A stretch of DNA of 64,000 bases from DASRIA01 sp963816975 (lineage in GTDB: Bacteria > Actinomycetota > Thermoleophilia > Solirubrobacterales > JBBDJG01): the NCBI GenBank assembly GCA_963816975.1, contig CAWFMD010000006.1:434001-498000 (forward strand), given 5' to 3'. Positions 10,766 through 18,791 of the stretch are shown one piece after another (positions within the stretch are counted from its first letter, which is position 1; each line of letters starts with the position of its first letter). The position numbers were made by a program, and so were the translations under genes. The notes beneath the pieces were generated by a model. It worked only from the letters and a program-made list of their open reading frames with translations, was not told the origin of the DNA and searched no databases.

Positions 10766-12484
10766 TCAGTCCTCCCGCCAGCGCAGGAGCGAGCCGATGG
10801 TCATCACGGCGATCTTCATGTCCAGCCATAGGGACCAGTTCTCGATGTAGTAGTTGTCCCATTCCACCCGGTCGGCAAGGGAGGTGTTCCCGCGCAGGCC
10901 ATGGACCTGGGCCCAGCCGGTGATACCCGACTTCACCCGGTGACGATCCCCGTAGCGATGGACGGCTTCCTCGAAGAGGCGCACGAACGTCCCCAGCTCG
11001 GGCCGCGGGCCGATCAGCGACATGTCACCGCGCAACACGTTCAGGAGCTGGGGAAGCTCATCGAGCGAGTAACGACGCAGGATGCGCCCGATCGGCGTGC
11101 GCCGGTCCTCCCCGGACGTCTCCACGGTGACGGCGTTCGCGATCGCGGGCTCCGCCACGGTCGTGAGCGCAGCGTCGCCTGAGGCGGCGGGCACGAGGTC
11201 GTGCTCGTGCGGACCGTGGCCATTGCCGTTCCCGTTGGCCAGTCCGTTCCCGTTGGCCAGTCCGTTGCCACTTCCATTGGCGTGCGCGCCGTTCCCGTTC
11301 CCGTTCCCGTTGCCGTTCCCGTTCCCGCGGTGGCCGCCGAGCAGGGAGCCGGCGGAATCCTCCAGCGATTCGAACACCCAGTGTCCGTGGTTGTGGCCAG
11401 ACGCCTCGGGACTGCCCTTCATGGTGCGGAACTTGAGCATGTCGAACTCCTGGCCGTCCAGGCCGATGCGGCGCTGGCGGAAGAAGATCGGGCGCCCCGA
11501 CGTGATCAGCACCGCCGCGGAGAGCGCCAGCAGGATGGGCGAGATCAGGACCACGGCGATCGCCGCGACCACGCGGTCCAGCGCGTACTTGACCAGGAAC
11601 TGCAGGCCCTTCGGGTCGATGGGGCGCATCTCGAGCAGCGGCAGGCCGCCGAGGTGCTCAACCGAGACGCGCTCGACGGAGACCTCGAACAGGCGTGGTA
11701 CGAGCGAGGCGGGCACGCCCAGCTCGCGGCAGCGGCGCACCATGCTCAGCATCACGGCGTGCGGCGCCGTCGAGAACGTGAAGACGACGTGCTCCACGTC
11801 GTTCTCCTCGATCACTCGCTCGAGGTCCCAGCTGGCGCCGACCACCGGCAGATCGACCGCGGAGCCCTCGATCTCGAGTGGGTCGTTGTCGAGGAAGGCC
11901 ACCGGCCGCAGTCCGAATGCAGGCCTGTCCAGCAGGCGCTTGGCGACCAGCTGGCCAACCCGGCCGGCACCGACGATCAGGGTCGGGCGGCCGCCGTCAC
12001 CGCGGGCGATCGCGCGGGCGCGGGCGATGAAGATGCCCGTGCGCCCCAGCGAGAGCGTGACGGCCGCGATCATCCACGTCTGGGCCGTCTGCGCCGCCGT
12101 ATGCGCGTCGTTCTCCATCACGACGCGGACCGAGATCACCGCCATCGTCGCGACCGCGGTGGTCGACACGATGGAGCGGATCTCGTCAAGCAGGTGCGAG
12201 CGCAGCCGGTCGCTGTACATCCCCCGGATGCCGAACAGCACGAGCACGAGCACGCCGAAGCAGGCCACCCAGCGGACCGGCATGGCGGGCTCGGCCGCGA
12301 GGTGCGACGCCATCTGGGTCGCGCCCCCGGCCACGAGCAGCATCAGCAGATCGACGAGCAGGGCGCGGATCTGGCGACGACGCGCGTGCCAGCCGAGCCG
12401 CAGCGCGCCCATCGTGGGTCCGCGCAGCAGCCCTAGCCTCAGTGCCGAGCCGATCTCCTTGGAAAATAGGTCGTTAGTTCCCAT
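10766..12484 (-). CDS. Polyprenyl-phosphate sugar transferase (exopolysaccharide initiating enzyme)
   Basis: Integral membrane enzyme of about 572 residues that transfers a sugar-1-phosphate to undecaprenyl phosphate, the first step of glycan assembly. It has an N-terminal membrane-helix block, a central nucleotide-binding-like domain (PTLIVGAGRVGQLVAKRLL) and the catalytic bacterial sugar transferase domain: FFRQRRIGLDGQEFDMLKFR, then RRYSLDELPQLLNVLRGDMS and LIGPRPE. An unusual Gly/Asn-rich insert of about 100 residues lies inside the catalytic domain, between the KFRTM motif and the DELPQ motif. The ATG at 12484 is preferred over the GTG at 12490 because an AGGTGG site ends just before it. 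It leads a co-directional run of locus genes. Confidence 0.92.
   Translation of the reverse strand: MGTNDLFSKEIGSALRLGLLRGPTMGALRLGWHARRRQIRALLVDLLMLLVAGGATQMASHLAAEPAMPVRWVACFGVLVLVLFGIRGMYSDRLRSHLLDEIRSIVSTTAVATMAVISVRVVMENDAHTAAQTAQTWMIAAVTLSLGRTGIFIARARAIARGDGGRPTLIVGAGRVGQLVAKRLLDRPAFGLRPVAFLDNDPLEIEGSAVDLPVVGASWDLERVIEENDVEHVVFTFSTAPHAVMLSMVRRCRELGVPASLVPRLFEVSVERVSVEHLGGLPLLEMRPIDPKGLQFLVKYALDRVVAAIAVVLISPILLALSAAVLITSGRPIFFRQRRIGLDGQEFDMLKFRTMKGSPEASGHNHGHWVFESLEDSAGSLLGGHRGNGNGNGNGNGNGAHANGSGNGLANGNGLANGNGNGHGPHEHDLVPAASGDAALTTVAEPAIANAVTVETSGEDRRTPIGRILRRYSLDELPQLLNVLRGDMSLIGPRPELGTFVRLFEEAVHRYGDRHRVKSGITGWAQVHGLRGNTSLADRVEWDNYYIENWSLWLDMKIAVMTIGSLLRWRED
11220..11330 (-). repeat. 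In-frame Gly/Asn-coding tandem repeat inside the sugar transferase
   Basis: Short 6-base units (ccgttc/ccgttg on the plus strand) repeat many times, and the 18-base unit ccgttcccgttggccagt occurs twice in a row at about 11226-11261. On the coding strand this gives runs of GN dipeptides and two GLANGN repeats. It stays in frame, so it acts as a flexible linker rather than a disruption. Such repeats can change length by slippage. Confidence 0.85.
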
Positions 12485-12853
12485 GACCACCTACAACGCC
12501 CGATCCTTCAAACGTTGAACCTGAGCGAAACTTGCTGAATTCCGTTTCTGCGACGTTTCTTCTTTCGTCATTCATCCCAATGACGTGAGAAAACCGAGCT
12601 TCGGGCGGGAGCACTGCCCGGCTTCTCCATTGCTGTGGCCGTACTCAGACAGGCGCCATCGGCGGGGAAACCCCCGACACGGGCAGGCCAAGATACGAAT
12701 CAGCAAAGACCTCCTTGCCTCGCCAGCCGCGGCCGGGCCATCGTGGCCGATCACGGGAGGCGGCGAAATTCATTCTAGACAACGTCTCCGGCGGCGTCGA
12801 ACCTTTTTGTCGCACCTACCGGGAACTCCGGCAGTTTCACGAATCCACGTGCG
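12485..12853. other. Intergenic region: long leader of the sugar transferase gene, downstream of serS
   Basis: About 370 bases without a credible gene. It is less GC-rich than its surroundings near 12500-12600 and near 12760-12820. It would form a leader of roughly 280 bases for the minus-strand sugar transferase if the promoter at 12772-12801 is used. Short GC-rich inverted repeats are present (for example around 12660-12690), but I could not fit it to a riboswitch class I know. Confidence 0.5.
12772..12801 (-). promoter_or_regulatory. Candidate promoter for the exopolysaccharide genes
   Basis: On the minus strand TTCGAC (12801-12796) is followed after 18 bases by TAGAAT (12777-12772), a fair match to -35 and -10 boxes. 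It lies in the only AT-enriched patch between serS and the sugar transferase start. Prediction by eye only. Confidence 0.3.
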
Positions 12854-14143
12854 TCACTTCGACGCGGAGCGCCCCGGGACCTGCTCCGGCGCGCCGAATT
12901 CCTGCAGCGCGGCGGGCGGGCGAAAGCCGCCGTCGGGCAGCTGGTGGTTCTCCATGATCGCGAGCAGCGTGCGGCCCACCGCCACGGCCGTTCCGTTGAG
13001 AGTGTGCACTGGTTGCGGCGCCCCGCCCTCCGCCGGCCGGAAGCGGGCGCCCAGACGGCGGGCCTGATAGTCCGTGGTGTTCGAGGTCGACGTCAGCTCC
13101 CGGTAGCGCTGCTGACCCGGCAGCCACGCTTCGCAGTCGTACTTCTTCGCGGCTGACGCGCCGAGGTCTCCGGCGGCGACGTTCACGACGCGGTACGGGA
13201 TCTCGAGCTCCTGCAGGATCTCCTCCTCGATGGCCAGCAGCCGCTCGTGCTCGTCCCCGGAGGCCGCGGGCTCGACGAACGAGAACATCTCCACCTTGTC
13301 GAACTGGTGCACGCGGAAGATCCCGCGCGTGTCCCGCCCGGCCGCGCCGGCCTCGCGCCGGAAGCAGGTCGAGAAGCCTGCGTAGCGCAACGGCAGGTCG
13401 CTCACGGGCAGGATCTGGTCGGCGTGGAGGGCGGCGAGACTGACCTCGGAGGTGCCCACGAGGTACAGATCGTCCCCCGCCACCTCGTAGATCTGCGCGC
13501 GGTCAGTGGGCAGGAAGCCGGTCCAGAACATCGGCTCTTCCCGCACCAGGACCGGTGGAATCACCGGCCGGAAGCCGTGTGCAGCCACCTTTCGCAACGC
13601 GTACTGGACCAGCGCCAGCTCGAGGAAGACCAGCTCGCCCTTCAGATAGGCGAAGCGCGAGCCAGACGCGCGCGCCGCGCTCTCCATGTCGATCAGGTCG
13701 AGCGCGGTGCCGATCTCGAGATGGTCGCGCGGGTCGAAGCCGAACTGCGGTGGCTCGCCGACGGTGCGCACCAGCTCGGCGTCCTCCTCATCGGCGCCGT
13801 CGGGAGCCGTCGGGTCGGGCAGGTTCGGGAGCGCGGACAGCAGAGCGTCGATCTCCCGCTCGACGCCGGACAACTCCTGCTCCAGCGCCTTGATCTGCTC
13901 CGTCAGCGCATTCGACTGCGCGATCGCGTCCCCGGCGTCCTGTTCCGCGCGCTTGGCCTGTGCGATGTGTCCGGAGATCGTCTTCTTCGCGGCGCGCCGC
14001 TCCTCCACCTGCGGCAGCAGCGTGCGCCGGCGGGCGTCCCGGTCCAGCAGCTCGTCGACCTTGCCGGCCGCGGCTGCGCCGCGGCGCGCCAGCGCGGACT
14101 TGACGCCGTCCGGATCGCTGCGGATCAGCTTGAGGTCTAGCGT
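12854..14143 (-). CDS. serS: Serine--tRNA ligase
   Basis: Class II aminoacyl-tRNA synthetase that charges tRNA-Ser, and also tRNA-Sec, whose gene lies at 63131. It has the N-terminal coiled-coil arm, then motif 2 (STCFRREAGAAGRDTRGIFRVHQF) and motif 3 (LNGTAVAVGRTLLAIMENHQ). The conserved family N-terminus LDLKLIRSDPDGVKSALARRG is encoded down from 14140, but the codon where Met is expected is ACG at 14141-14143. No ATG, GTG or TTG lies between this and the upstream in-frame stop. The first standard start, GTG at 14008, would remove about 45 residues of the arm. I therefore place the start at the ACG. About 429 residues, normal for the family. Confidence 0.93.
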   Translation of the reverse strand, partial: TLDLKLIRSDPDGVKSALARRGAAAAGKVDELLDRDARRRTLLPQVEERRAAKKTISGHIAQAKRAEQDAGDAIAQSNALTEQIKALEQELSGVEREIDALLSALPNLPDPTAPDGADEEDAELVRTVGEPPQFGFDPRDHLEIGTALDLIDMESAARASGSRFAYLKGELVFLELALVQYALRKVAAHGFRPVIPPVLVREEPMFWTGFLPTDRAQIYEVAGDDLYLVGTSEVSLAALHADQILPVSDLPLRYAGFSTCFRREAGAAGRDTRGIFRVHQFDKVEMFSFVEPAASGDEHERLLAIEEEILQELEIPYRVVNVAAGDLGASAAKKYDCEAWLPGQQRYRELTSTSNTTDYQARRLGARFRPAEGGAPQPVHTLNGTAVAVGRTLLAIMENHQLPDGGFRPPAALQEFGAPEQVPGRSASK

Positions 14144-14158
14144 GGCGCCGGCCCGCTT

Positions 14159-14584
14159 CTACTTGTCGGCGCCGCCGGGCGAGGCGGACGCCTCGTTCTG
14201 ACCGCCGCCCGGCGTGAGACCGGGCGGTCCCTTCGCGGACCGGCCTGCATACTCGGCGACGAACTCGGCGACGGCCCGGGCGTCCTCGCCGACGACGATG
14301 TTCTGCGGCATGATCGCGCCGGAGAACCCGCCGTTGCGGATCGCGTAGAGGACCTGGTCCTGTGTCTCGCGGCGCTGGTCGAGGTTCGGGCCTGCGACCC
14401 GCTCGTCCGGGTTGCTGCCCTCGGTGCCCGCCGCCGCGAGCGTGTGGCACCCCGCACAGCGCTCGGCAAACAGCGTGGCACCGCGGCTGTCGACCTCCTG
14501 GCCCTGGCCGCAGCCGGTGGTTGCGAGCGCAACTGACGTGAAGGCGACGGCGATCGCCGAGCGGGTGCGGTTCACGCGCGGCAT
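14159..14584 (-). CDS. Lipoprotein cytochrome c (single haem)
   Basis: A 141-residue electron carrier attached outside the membrane. The signal peptide ends in a lipobox (SVALATTGC), then comes the haem-binding CAGCH about 45 residues in, and later the axial methionine in SGAIMPQN, typical of small class I cytochromes c. The last 25 residues are a low-complexity tail rich in G, P and S. ATG start at 14584. It lies upstream of serS on the same strand with a 15-base gap. It probably shuttles electrons to a terminal oxidase, but its partner is not in the window. Confidence 0.85.
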   Translation of the reverse strand: MPRVNRTRSAIAVAFTSVALATTGCGQGQEVDSRGATLFAERCAGCHTLAAAGTEGSNPDERVAGPNLDQRRETQDQVLYAIRNGGFSGAIMPQNIVVGEDARAVAEFVAEYAGRSAKGPPGLTPGGGQNEASASPGGADK

Positions 14585-14657
14585 ATTAGTTATTGGCGGG
14601 ACGACCGTTGGGTCGATCCCGCCCGCCGGAAGGGATGGCGGGCCGCAACGCGAACTA

Positions 14658-14840
14658 GTGGGACGTCCGGCGCCGGCCGGGCAGACCGGGCTCTTTGAGC
14701 TGATCTGCCTCGGGTGCGGCCTCCACTATTCGAGAGGCGCGCTCGCACATGACGGCGGCGAATGGGTCGGCGCCGGGCGGCTTCTACGCAGCAGTGGCCG
14801 CAACACCTGTGCCGTGGAGCGGAGATCGCTGCCCCGGTGA
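14658..14840 (+). CDS. Possible small CxxC protein (60 residues)
   Basis: A GTG at 14658 opens a frame of 60 codons ending 13 bases before the flavin reductase start. It encodes LFELICLGCGLHYSRG, with one CxxC pair, and ends NTCAVERRSLPR. It would look like half of a zinc ribbon. No strong ribosome site precedes the GTG. The region is otherwise unexplained intergenic space between divergent genes. I do not recognise the family, and it may be chance coding in GC-rich DNA. Confidence 0.25.
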   Translation: MGRPAPAGQTGLFELICLGCGLHYSRGALAHDGGEWVGAGRLLRSSGRNTCAVERRSLPR

Positions 14841-14853
14841 CAAGATCCCCGCC

Positions 14854-15411
14854 ATGACGGGCCCCGTCGACCAGGACGAGTTCCGCGCCGCCTGTGGGCG
14901 GTTCGCGACCGGAGTCTGCGTCGTCACGTCCCTGGGACCCGCGGGCCCGAGCGGGATGACCGCGAACGCGGTCACGTCGCTCTCGCTGGAGCCTCCCCTG
15001 ATGATCGTGTGCTTCGCGCTCACGTCGCGCACCCTCGGGGCGGTCGAGCACTCACGCCGCTTCGGCGTGCAGTTCCTCGCGCACGACCAGGCAGACGTCG
15101 CCGCGCGCTTCGCGTCCAAGCTGTCGGAGGAAGAGAAGTTCGCGGAGCTCGCATGGACCGAGCGCGCGGGCATCCCCTCCATCGACGGGTGCCTGGCGTG
15201 GCTCGGTTGCGAGCTGCGTGACCTGCGGCCGGGCGGAGACCACCTGATCGGCGTCGGCGAGGTCGTGGACCTCGCGCCCGGACGCGAGTCCGAGGGGAGC
15301 GGCGCCTCCGGTGGCGACCCGCTCGTGTTCTTCCGCGGCGACTACTGGTCCCTCACCGCGCGCACGGACGCGCCCGCCGACGTCGACCGCGCACTCGAGG
15401 GCCCCGGCTGA
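14854..15411 (+). CDS. Flavin reductase-like, FMN-binding domain protein
   Basis: A 185-residue cytoplasmic protein of the HpaC/DIM6-NTAB family, which reduces FMN or FAD with NAD(P)H, often supplying a partner mono-oxygenase. It shows the family pattern FRAACGRFATGVCVVTS near the start, then GMTANAVTSLSLEPPLMIVC (the flavin phosphate site) and FGVQFLAHDQ. The ATG at 14854 is favoured because it directly precedes the conserved helix; longer in-frame starts add unconserved sequence. No mono-oxygenase gene is adjacent, so the partner is unknown. Confidence 0.85.
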   Translation: MTGPVDQDEFRAACGRFATGVCVVTSLGPAGPSGMTANAVTSLSLEPPLMIVCFALTSRTLGAVEHSRRFGVQFLAHDQADVAARFASKLSEEEKFAELAWTERAGIPSIDGCLAWLGCELRDLRPGGDHLIGVGEVVDLAPGRESEGSGASGGDPLVFFRGDYWSLTARTDAPADVDRALEGPG

Positions 15412-15416
15412 GCCCC

Positions 15417-15854
15417 TCAAAACGCGCCGGAGACCTGTGCGGCGCGCAACGCGAATGCCGCCACCAGCAGCGCCGCGATGCTCATGATCATCATCTCGCG
15501 GCGCACGATGCGCATCGCGATCGTGCGCTGCTCGGGGGCCGGCAGGCCCTCGAAGTCGACGCCCGCGGGCACCTCCCGCTGCGCCGCTCCGACGCGCATC
15601 CCCTCCGCGAACAGGTTCACGAGCAGCGGCGCGATCCCGTACATGTAGTGGATGTCCTCCGTGGGCTCACGGCCGGCGATCAGCAGCAGCGCGCCCAGCA
15701 GCACCTGGAGGACCACCGCTGCCTGGGCCCCGCGCAGCACGTACCAGAACGAGACCGGGGTGCGGTTCCCGAGGGCCGCCCCCACTCCCCACAGCCCGAC
15801 GACCGTGTTGAGCACCAGGACCGCGACCCCGACAACGAGATGCAGCTCGGTCAA
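15417..15854 (-). CDS. Four-helix integral membrane protein of unknown function
   Basis: About 145 residues with four predicted membrane helices, starting at a TTG (15854): LTELHLVVGVAVLVLNTVVG, then VLQVLLGALLLIAGREP and a final MIMSIAALLVAAFALRAAQV. A loop EDIHYMYGIAPLLVNLF carries His and Tyr between helices. I do not recognise the family with certainty. It is divergent from nuoA and shares with it a 129-base region holding the palindrome at 15898, so it may be co-regulated with complex I. The start is uncertain because there is no strong ribosome site. Confidence 0.6.
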   Translation of the reverse strand: MTELHLVVGVAVLVLNTVVGLWGVGAALGNRTPVSFWYVLRGAQAAVVLQVLLGALLLIAGREPTEDIHYMYGIAPLLVNLFAEGMRVGAAQREVPAGVDFEGLPAPEQRTIAMRIVRREMMIMSIAALLVAAFALRAAQVSGAF

Positions 15855-15897
15855 ATGCGACCGCCGGGAGGGCGTGAGTTTGAGACGGAAAGCACTA

Positions 15898-15927
15898 TGT
15901 AACACATTGTTACAAAGGTGGTATAAC
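15898..15927 (+). promoter_or_regulatory. nuo promoter region with a perfect operator-like palindrome
   Basis: TGTAACACATTGTTACA (15898-15914) is an inverted repeat with 6-base arms and a 5-base centre. Eight bases downstream TATAAC (15922-15927) is a good -10 box, so the palindrome covers the -35 zone, where a repressor or redox regulator would act. The size resembles Rex- or CRP/FNR-type sites, but the half-site does not match either consensus exactly. Confidence 0.55.
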
Positions 15928-15983
15928 TCGATTCCAGTGCGGAATATCGCTCCCCCAGACCCGCACCAGGAGAGGTAAACGAG

Positions 15984-16340
15984 TTGGTCGAGAGCTACCT
16001 GCCGGTGCTGGTCTTTCTCGCGCTCGGCACGATCGTGGGTGTGGCGTTCACGTCGCTCAACCGCGTCCTCGGCCCCCACAATCCCACGCCGGTCAAGTCC
16101 GCCCCCTACGAGTGCGGGCTGCCGTCCGACGTGCAGCGCGGGTTCCGCTTCGGCATCAGCTTCTACCTGATCGCGATGCTCTTCATCCTGTTCGACGTCG
16201 AGGTCATCTTCCTCTACCCGGTGGCCGTCCACCTGAAGGCGGCCGGGACGTTCGTCCTGATCGAGACCCTGATCTTCGTCGCGCTGCTGGCCGTCGCCTT
16301 CGCCTATGTCTGGCGCAGAGGAGCCCTGGAGTGGAAATAA
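15984..16340 (+). CDS. nuoA: NADH-quinone oxidoreductase subunit A
   Basis: Membrane subunit of complex I at the join between the peripheral and membrane arms. 118 residues with three helices. The conserved loop PTPVKSAPYECGLPS carries the exposed Cys of the family, and FYLIAMLFILFDVEVIFLYP is the signature second helix with its acidic residues. The start is TTG at 15984 behind AGGAGAGG. First gene of a 14-gene operon. Overlaps the likely nuoB start. Confidence 0.96.
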   Translation: MVESYLPVLVFLALGTIVGVAFTSLNRVLGPHNPTPVKSAPYECGLPSDVQRGFRFGISFYLIAMLFILFDVEVIFLYPVAVHLKAAGTFVLIETLIFVALLAVAFAYVWRRGALEWK

Positions 16341-17002
16341 AAAGGGAGAAAGTGCTCCCCTCGCAGGCTCGGGTCGCCTCTGCCGAGGGACGGGCGCCCG
16401 CGGACCTCGCCGCGCGGCGACACCGCGCGAGCGAGATGCTGCGCGGCGTCGACGTCTCCGGCGCCGACCTCGACGCCTACGTCGAGGAGCGGGTGCTGAC
16501 CACGACCCTCGAGCGGGCGCTCAACTGGGCGCGGTCCAACGCGCTGTTCCCCGCCACCTTCGGCCTCGCCTGCTGTGCGATCGAGATGATGTCGATCGTC
16601 ACCGCCCGCTACGACAGCGCGCGGTTCGGCGCCGAGGTGTTCCGCGCCTCCCCGCGCCAGGCCGACATGTTGATCCTCTCCGGCCGCGTCTCGATCAAGA
16701 TGGCGCCGGTGGTGCGCCGCATCTACGACCAGATGCTGGAACCGAAGTGGGTGATCGCGATGGGCGCGTGCTCCTCCAGCGCCGGGGTGTTCAACAACTA
16801 CGCGCTCGTGCAGGGAGCGGACAAGTTCATGCCGGTCGACGTCCACGTCCCCGGGTGCCCGCCCCGCCCCGAGGCGCTCCTGCACGGGATCATCAAGCTC
16901 CAGGCAAAGATCAAGGGAGACCCGACGCTCGGCTGGCGTGAGCGCTACGGCGCGCACGGCACCGAGGAGCTCGGGGACAGGCCGGAACCGAACGCATCCT
17001 GA
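16331..17002 (+). CDS. nuoB: NADH-quinone oxidoreductase subunit B
   Basis: Carries Fe-S cluster N2, the last cluster before quinone. The four ligands are visible: the CC pair in FGLACCAIEMMS, the Cys in AMGACSSSAGVFNNY and the Cys in VHVPGCPPRPEALL. Compared with short NuoB forms it has an N-terminal extension of about 50 residues. Two GTG starts are possible: 16331, with GAGGAG seven bases upstream and overlapping nuoA, and 16352, with GGGAG three bases upstream. I chose the first. A short stretch separates it from nuoC. Confidence 0.95.
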   Translation: MEIKREKVLPSQARVASAEGRAPADLAARRHRASEMLRGVDVSGADLDAYVEERVLTTTLERALNWARSNALFPATFGLACCAIEMMSIVTARYDSARFGAEVFRASPRQADMLILSGRVSIKMAPVVRRIYDQMLEPKWVIAMGACSSSAGVFNNYALVQGADKFMPVDVHVPGCPPRPEALLHGIIKLQAKIKGDPTLGWRERYGAHGTEELGDRPEPNAS

Positions 17003-17010
17003 TCCGCTGA

Positions 17011-17556
17011 TTGGTTTCGAGCCCCTTGCCTGACGCCACCGGACTGGAGCTGATCGCACACGACCTGCGGGAGCAGGTCCCGGGATCGGTCACCGACACC
17101 GAGCACCGGCGCAACTCGGCGACGCTCGTGATCGACCCCGAGGCCGTCCTGGCGGTGCTGACCTGGCTGCGCAGGACGCCGAACCAGGACTACCACTTCC
17201 TCGCCAGCGTGCACGCCTGCGACTACCTGCCCCACACACCGCGCTTCGGCATCCACTACGAGCTGCTCAACATGGAGCGGGTGGAGCGCCTGCACGTGCG
17301 GGCCCTGCTGGAGGATCCCGGCGCGCCCGAGCTGCCCGAGATGGACTCCGTGGTCGCGCTGTTCCCGACGGCCAACTTCCAGGAGCGCGAGATCTACGAC
17401 ATGTTCGGTGTGGTGTTCCGCGGCCACCCGGACCTGCGCCGCATCCTGATGCCCGACGACTACGAGGGCTTCCCGCAGCGCCGCGACTTCCCGATGGGCG
17501 GCGAGCCGGTCCTGTTCACGCACAACGAGCACCAGACGCCGCGGTGGTACGAGTGA
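17011..17556 (+). CDS. nuoC: NADH-quinone oxidoreductase subunit C
   Basis: The 30-kDa peripheral subunit that packs against NuoD. About 181 residues. The family signature is intact: FQEREIYDMFGVVFRGHPDL followed by RRILMPDDYEGFPQRRDFP. NuoC and NuoD are separate genes here, not fused as in E. coli. Starts are TTG at 17011 or TTG at 17026; neither has a clear ribosome site, so the N-terminus may be shorter by five residues. The stop overlaps the nuoD GTG. Confidence 0.94.
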   Translation: MVSSPLPDATGLELIAHDLREQVPGSVTDTEHRRNSATLVIDPEAVLAVLTWLRRTPNQDYHFLASVHACDYLPHTPRFGIHYELLNMERVERLHVRALLEDPGAPELPEMDSVVALFPTANFQEREIYDMFGVVFRGHPDLRRILMPDDYEGFPQRRDFPMGGEPVLFTHNEHQTPRWYE

Positions 17557-18791
17557 GCGAGCCGGCCGGGAGCGTGCGGCAGCTGGCCACAGGCGTCACG
17601 GCCGAACCCGCGAGCGGCGCGACGGCCGAGGAGCTGATGACGATCAACTTCGGCCCGCATCACCCGGCTACGCACGGAGTCCTGCGGTTGCTCGTCACCC
17701 TGCGCGCGGAGGAGGTGCTCGAGGCGCAGCCCTACATCGGGTACGTGCACACCGGCATCGAGAAGTCGTGCGAGGACAAGTCCTATTGGAAGGTGATCCC
17801 GCTGGTCGAGCGCATGGACTACCTCGCCTACTACTTCAACGCGATGGCGTTCTGCATGTCCGTCGAGCGACTGCTCGACGAGGAGGTCCCCGAGCGTGCC
17901 CAGTACCTGCGCGTGATCCATTGCGAGCTGAACCGGATCCACTCGCACCTGGTGTGGCTCGGCACGACCGCGCTCGACCTCGGTGCGATCTCGATCTTCT
18001 GGTACTGCTTCCGGGAACGGGACAAGGTGCTCGACCTGTTCGAGTATTCGTCGGGCCAGCGGATGCACACCCGCTACATCCAGGTCGGGGGGGTGGCCGA
18101 CGACATACCCGCGGGCTGGGCCGAGAAGGCGCTGCGGTTCATTGCGGACATGGAGCAGCGCGTCGGCCAGTACGAGGCGATCCTCGACCGCAACGAGATC
18201 TTCCTGCAGCGCACCAAGGATGTCGGCATCGTCCCCCAGGAGCGCCTGCTCGACCTGGGCGTCACGGGCCCGCTGCTGCGCGCCGCGGGCAACCCGTGGG
18301 ACCTGCGCAAGGCGGCCCCTTACTCCTCGTACGAGAGGTTCGACTTCAAGGTCCCGGTCGGAACGGTGGGCGACTGCTACGACCGCTACCGCGTCCGCGT
18401 CGCGGAGATCCGCGAGTCCTGCGCGATCGTGCGGCAGGCGATCGAGGGCCTGCCGGAGGGCCCGCACATCACGACCAACAGGAAGGTCGCGCTGCCGCCT
18501 CGACACGAGCTCGCGACGTCGATGGAGGCGCTCATCCATCACTTCAAGCTCGTCACCGAGGGCTTCCGCGTGCCGCCCGGCGAGGCCTACGTGCCGATCG
18601 AGAGCCCGCGCGGCGAACTGGCCTGCTTCGTGCTCGCCGACGGCTCCGCGAAGCCCGCCCGGGTGCACATGCGCGACCCCTCGTTCGTGAACCTGCAGGC
18701 GCTGCGCGAGATGGTCGTGGGCGGCTACATCGCCGACATGATCACGAACCTGGCGATGCTGGATCCCATCTTGGGGGGGATCGATCGATGA
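17553..18791 (+). CDS. nuoD: NADH-quinone oxidoreductase subunit D
   Basis: The 49-kDa subunit that forms the quinone pocket with NuoB. It has INFGPHHPATHGVLRL, with the conserved HHPATHG loop, and GYVHTGIEKSCEDKSY. Later come the NRIHSHLVWLG helix and the C-terminal MITNLAMLDPILGGIDR, matching the family end. The GTG at 17553 overlaps the nuoC stop as GTGA and is preferred over the GTG at 17544. About 412 residues, slightly long because of an N-terminal extension rich in A, G and T. Confidence 0.96.
   Translation: MSEPAGSVRQLATGVTAEPASGATAEELMTINFGPHHPATHGVLRLLVTLRAEEVLEAQPYIGYVHTGIEKSCEDKSYWKVIPLVERMDYLAYYFNAMAFCMSVERLLDEEVPERAQYLRVIHCELNRIHSHLVWLGTTALDLGAISIFWYCFRERDKVLDLFEYSSGQRMHTRYIQVGGVADDIPAGWAEKALRFIADMEQRVGQYEAILDRNEIFLQRTKDVGIVPQERLLDLGVTGPLLRAAGNPWDLRKAAPYSSYERFDFKVPVGTVGDCYDRYRVRVAEIRESCAIVRQAIEGLPEGPHITTNRKVALPPRHELATSMEALIHHFKLVTEGFRVPPGEAYVPIESPRGELACFVLADGSAKPARVHMRDPSFVNLQALREMVVGGYIADMITNLAMLDPILGGIDR

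Noticed and set aside
11220..11330. CRISPR-like repeat array
   Set aside because: Repeats are 6-18 bases without spacers and code in frame for GN runs.
12485..12770. Riboswitch in the long sugar transferase leader
   Set aside because: Tested by eye against c-di-AMP, c-di-GMP, TPP, cobalamin and SAM cores; no conserved core found.
14206..14232. Inverted repeat GACCGCC...GGCGGTC near the cytochrome c end as a terminator
   Set aside because: It lies inside the coding frame, is imperfect, and is explained by Gly/Pro-rich codons.
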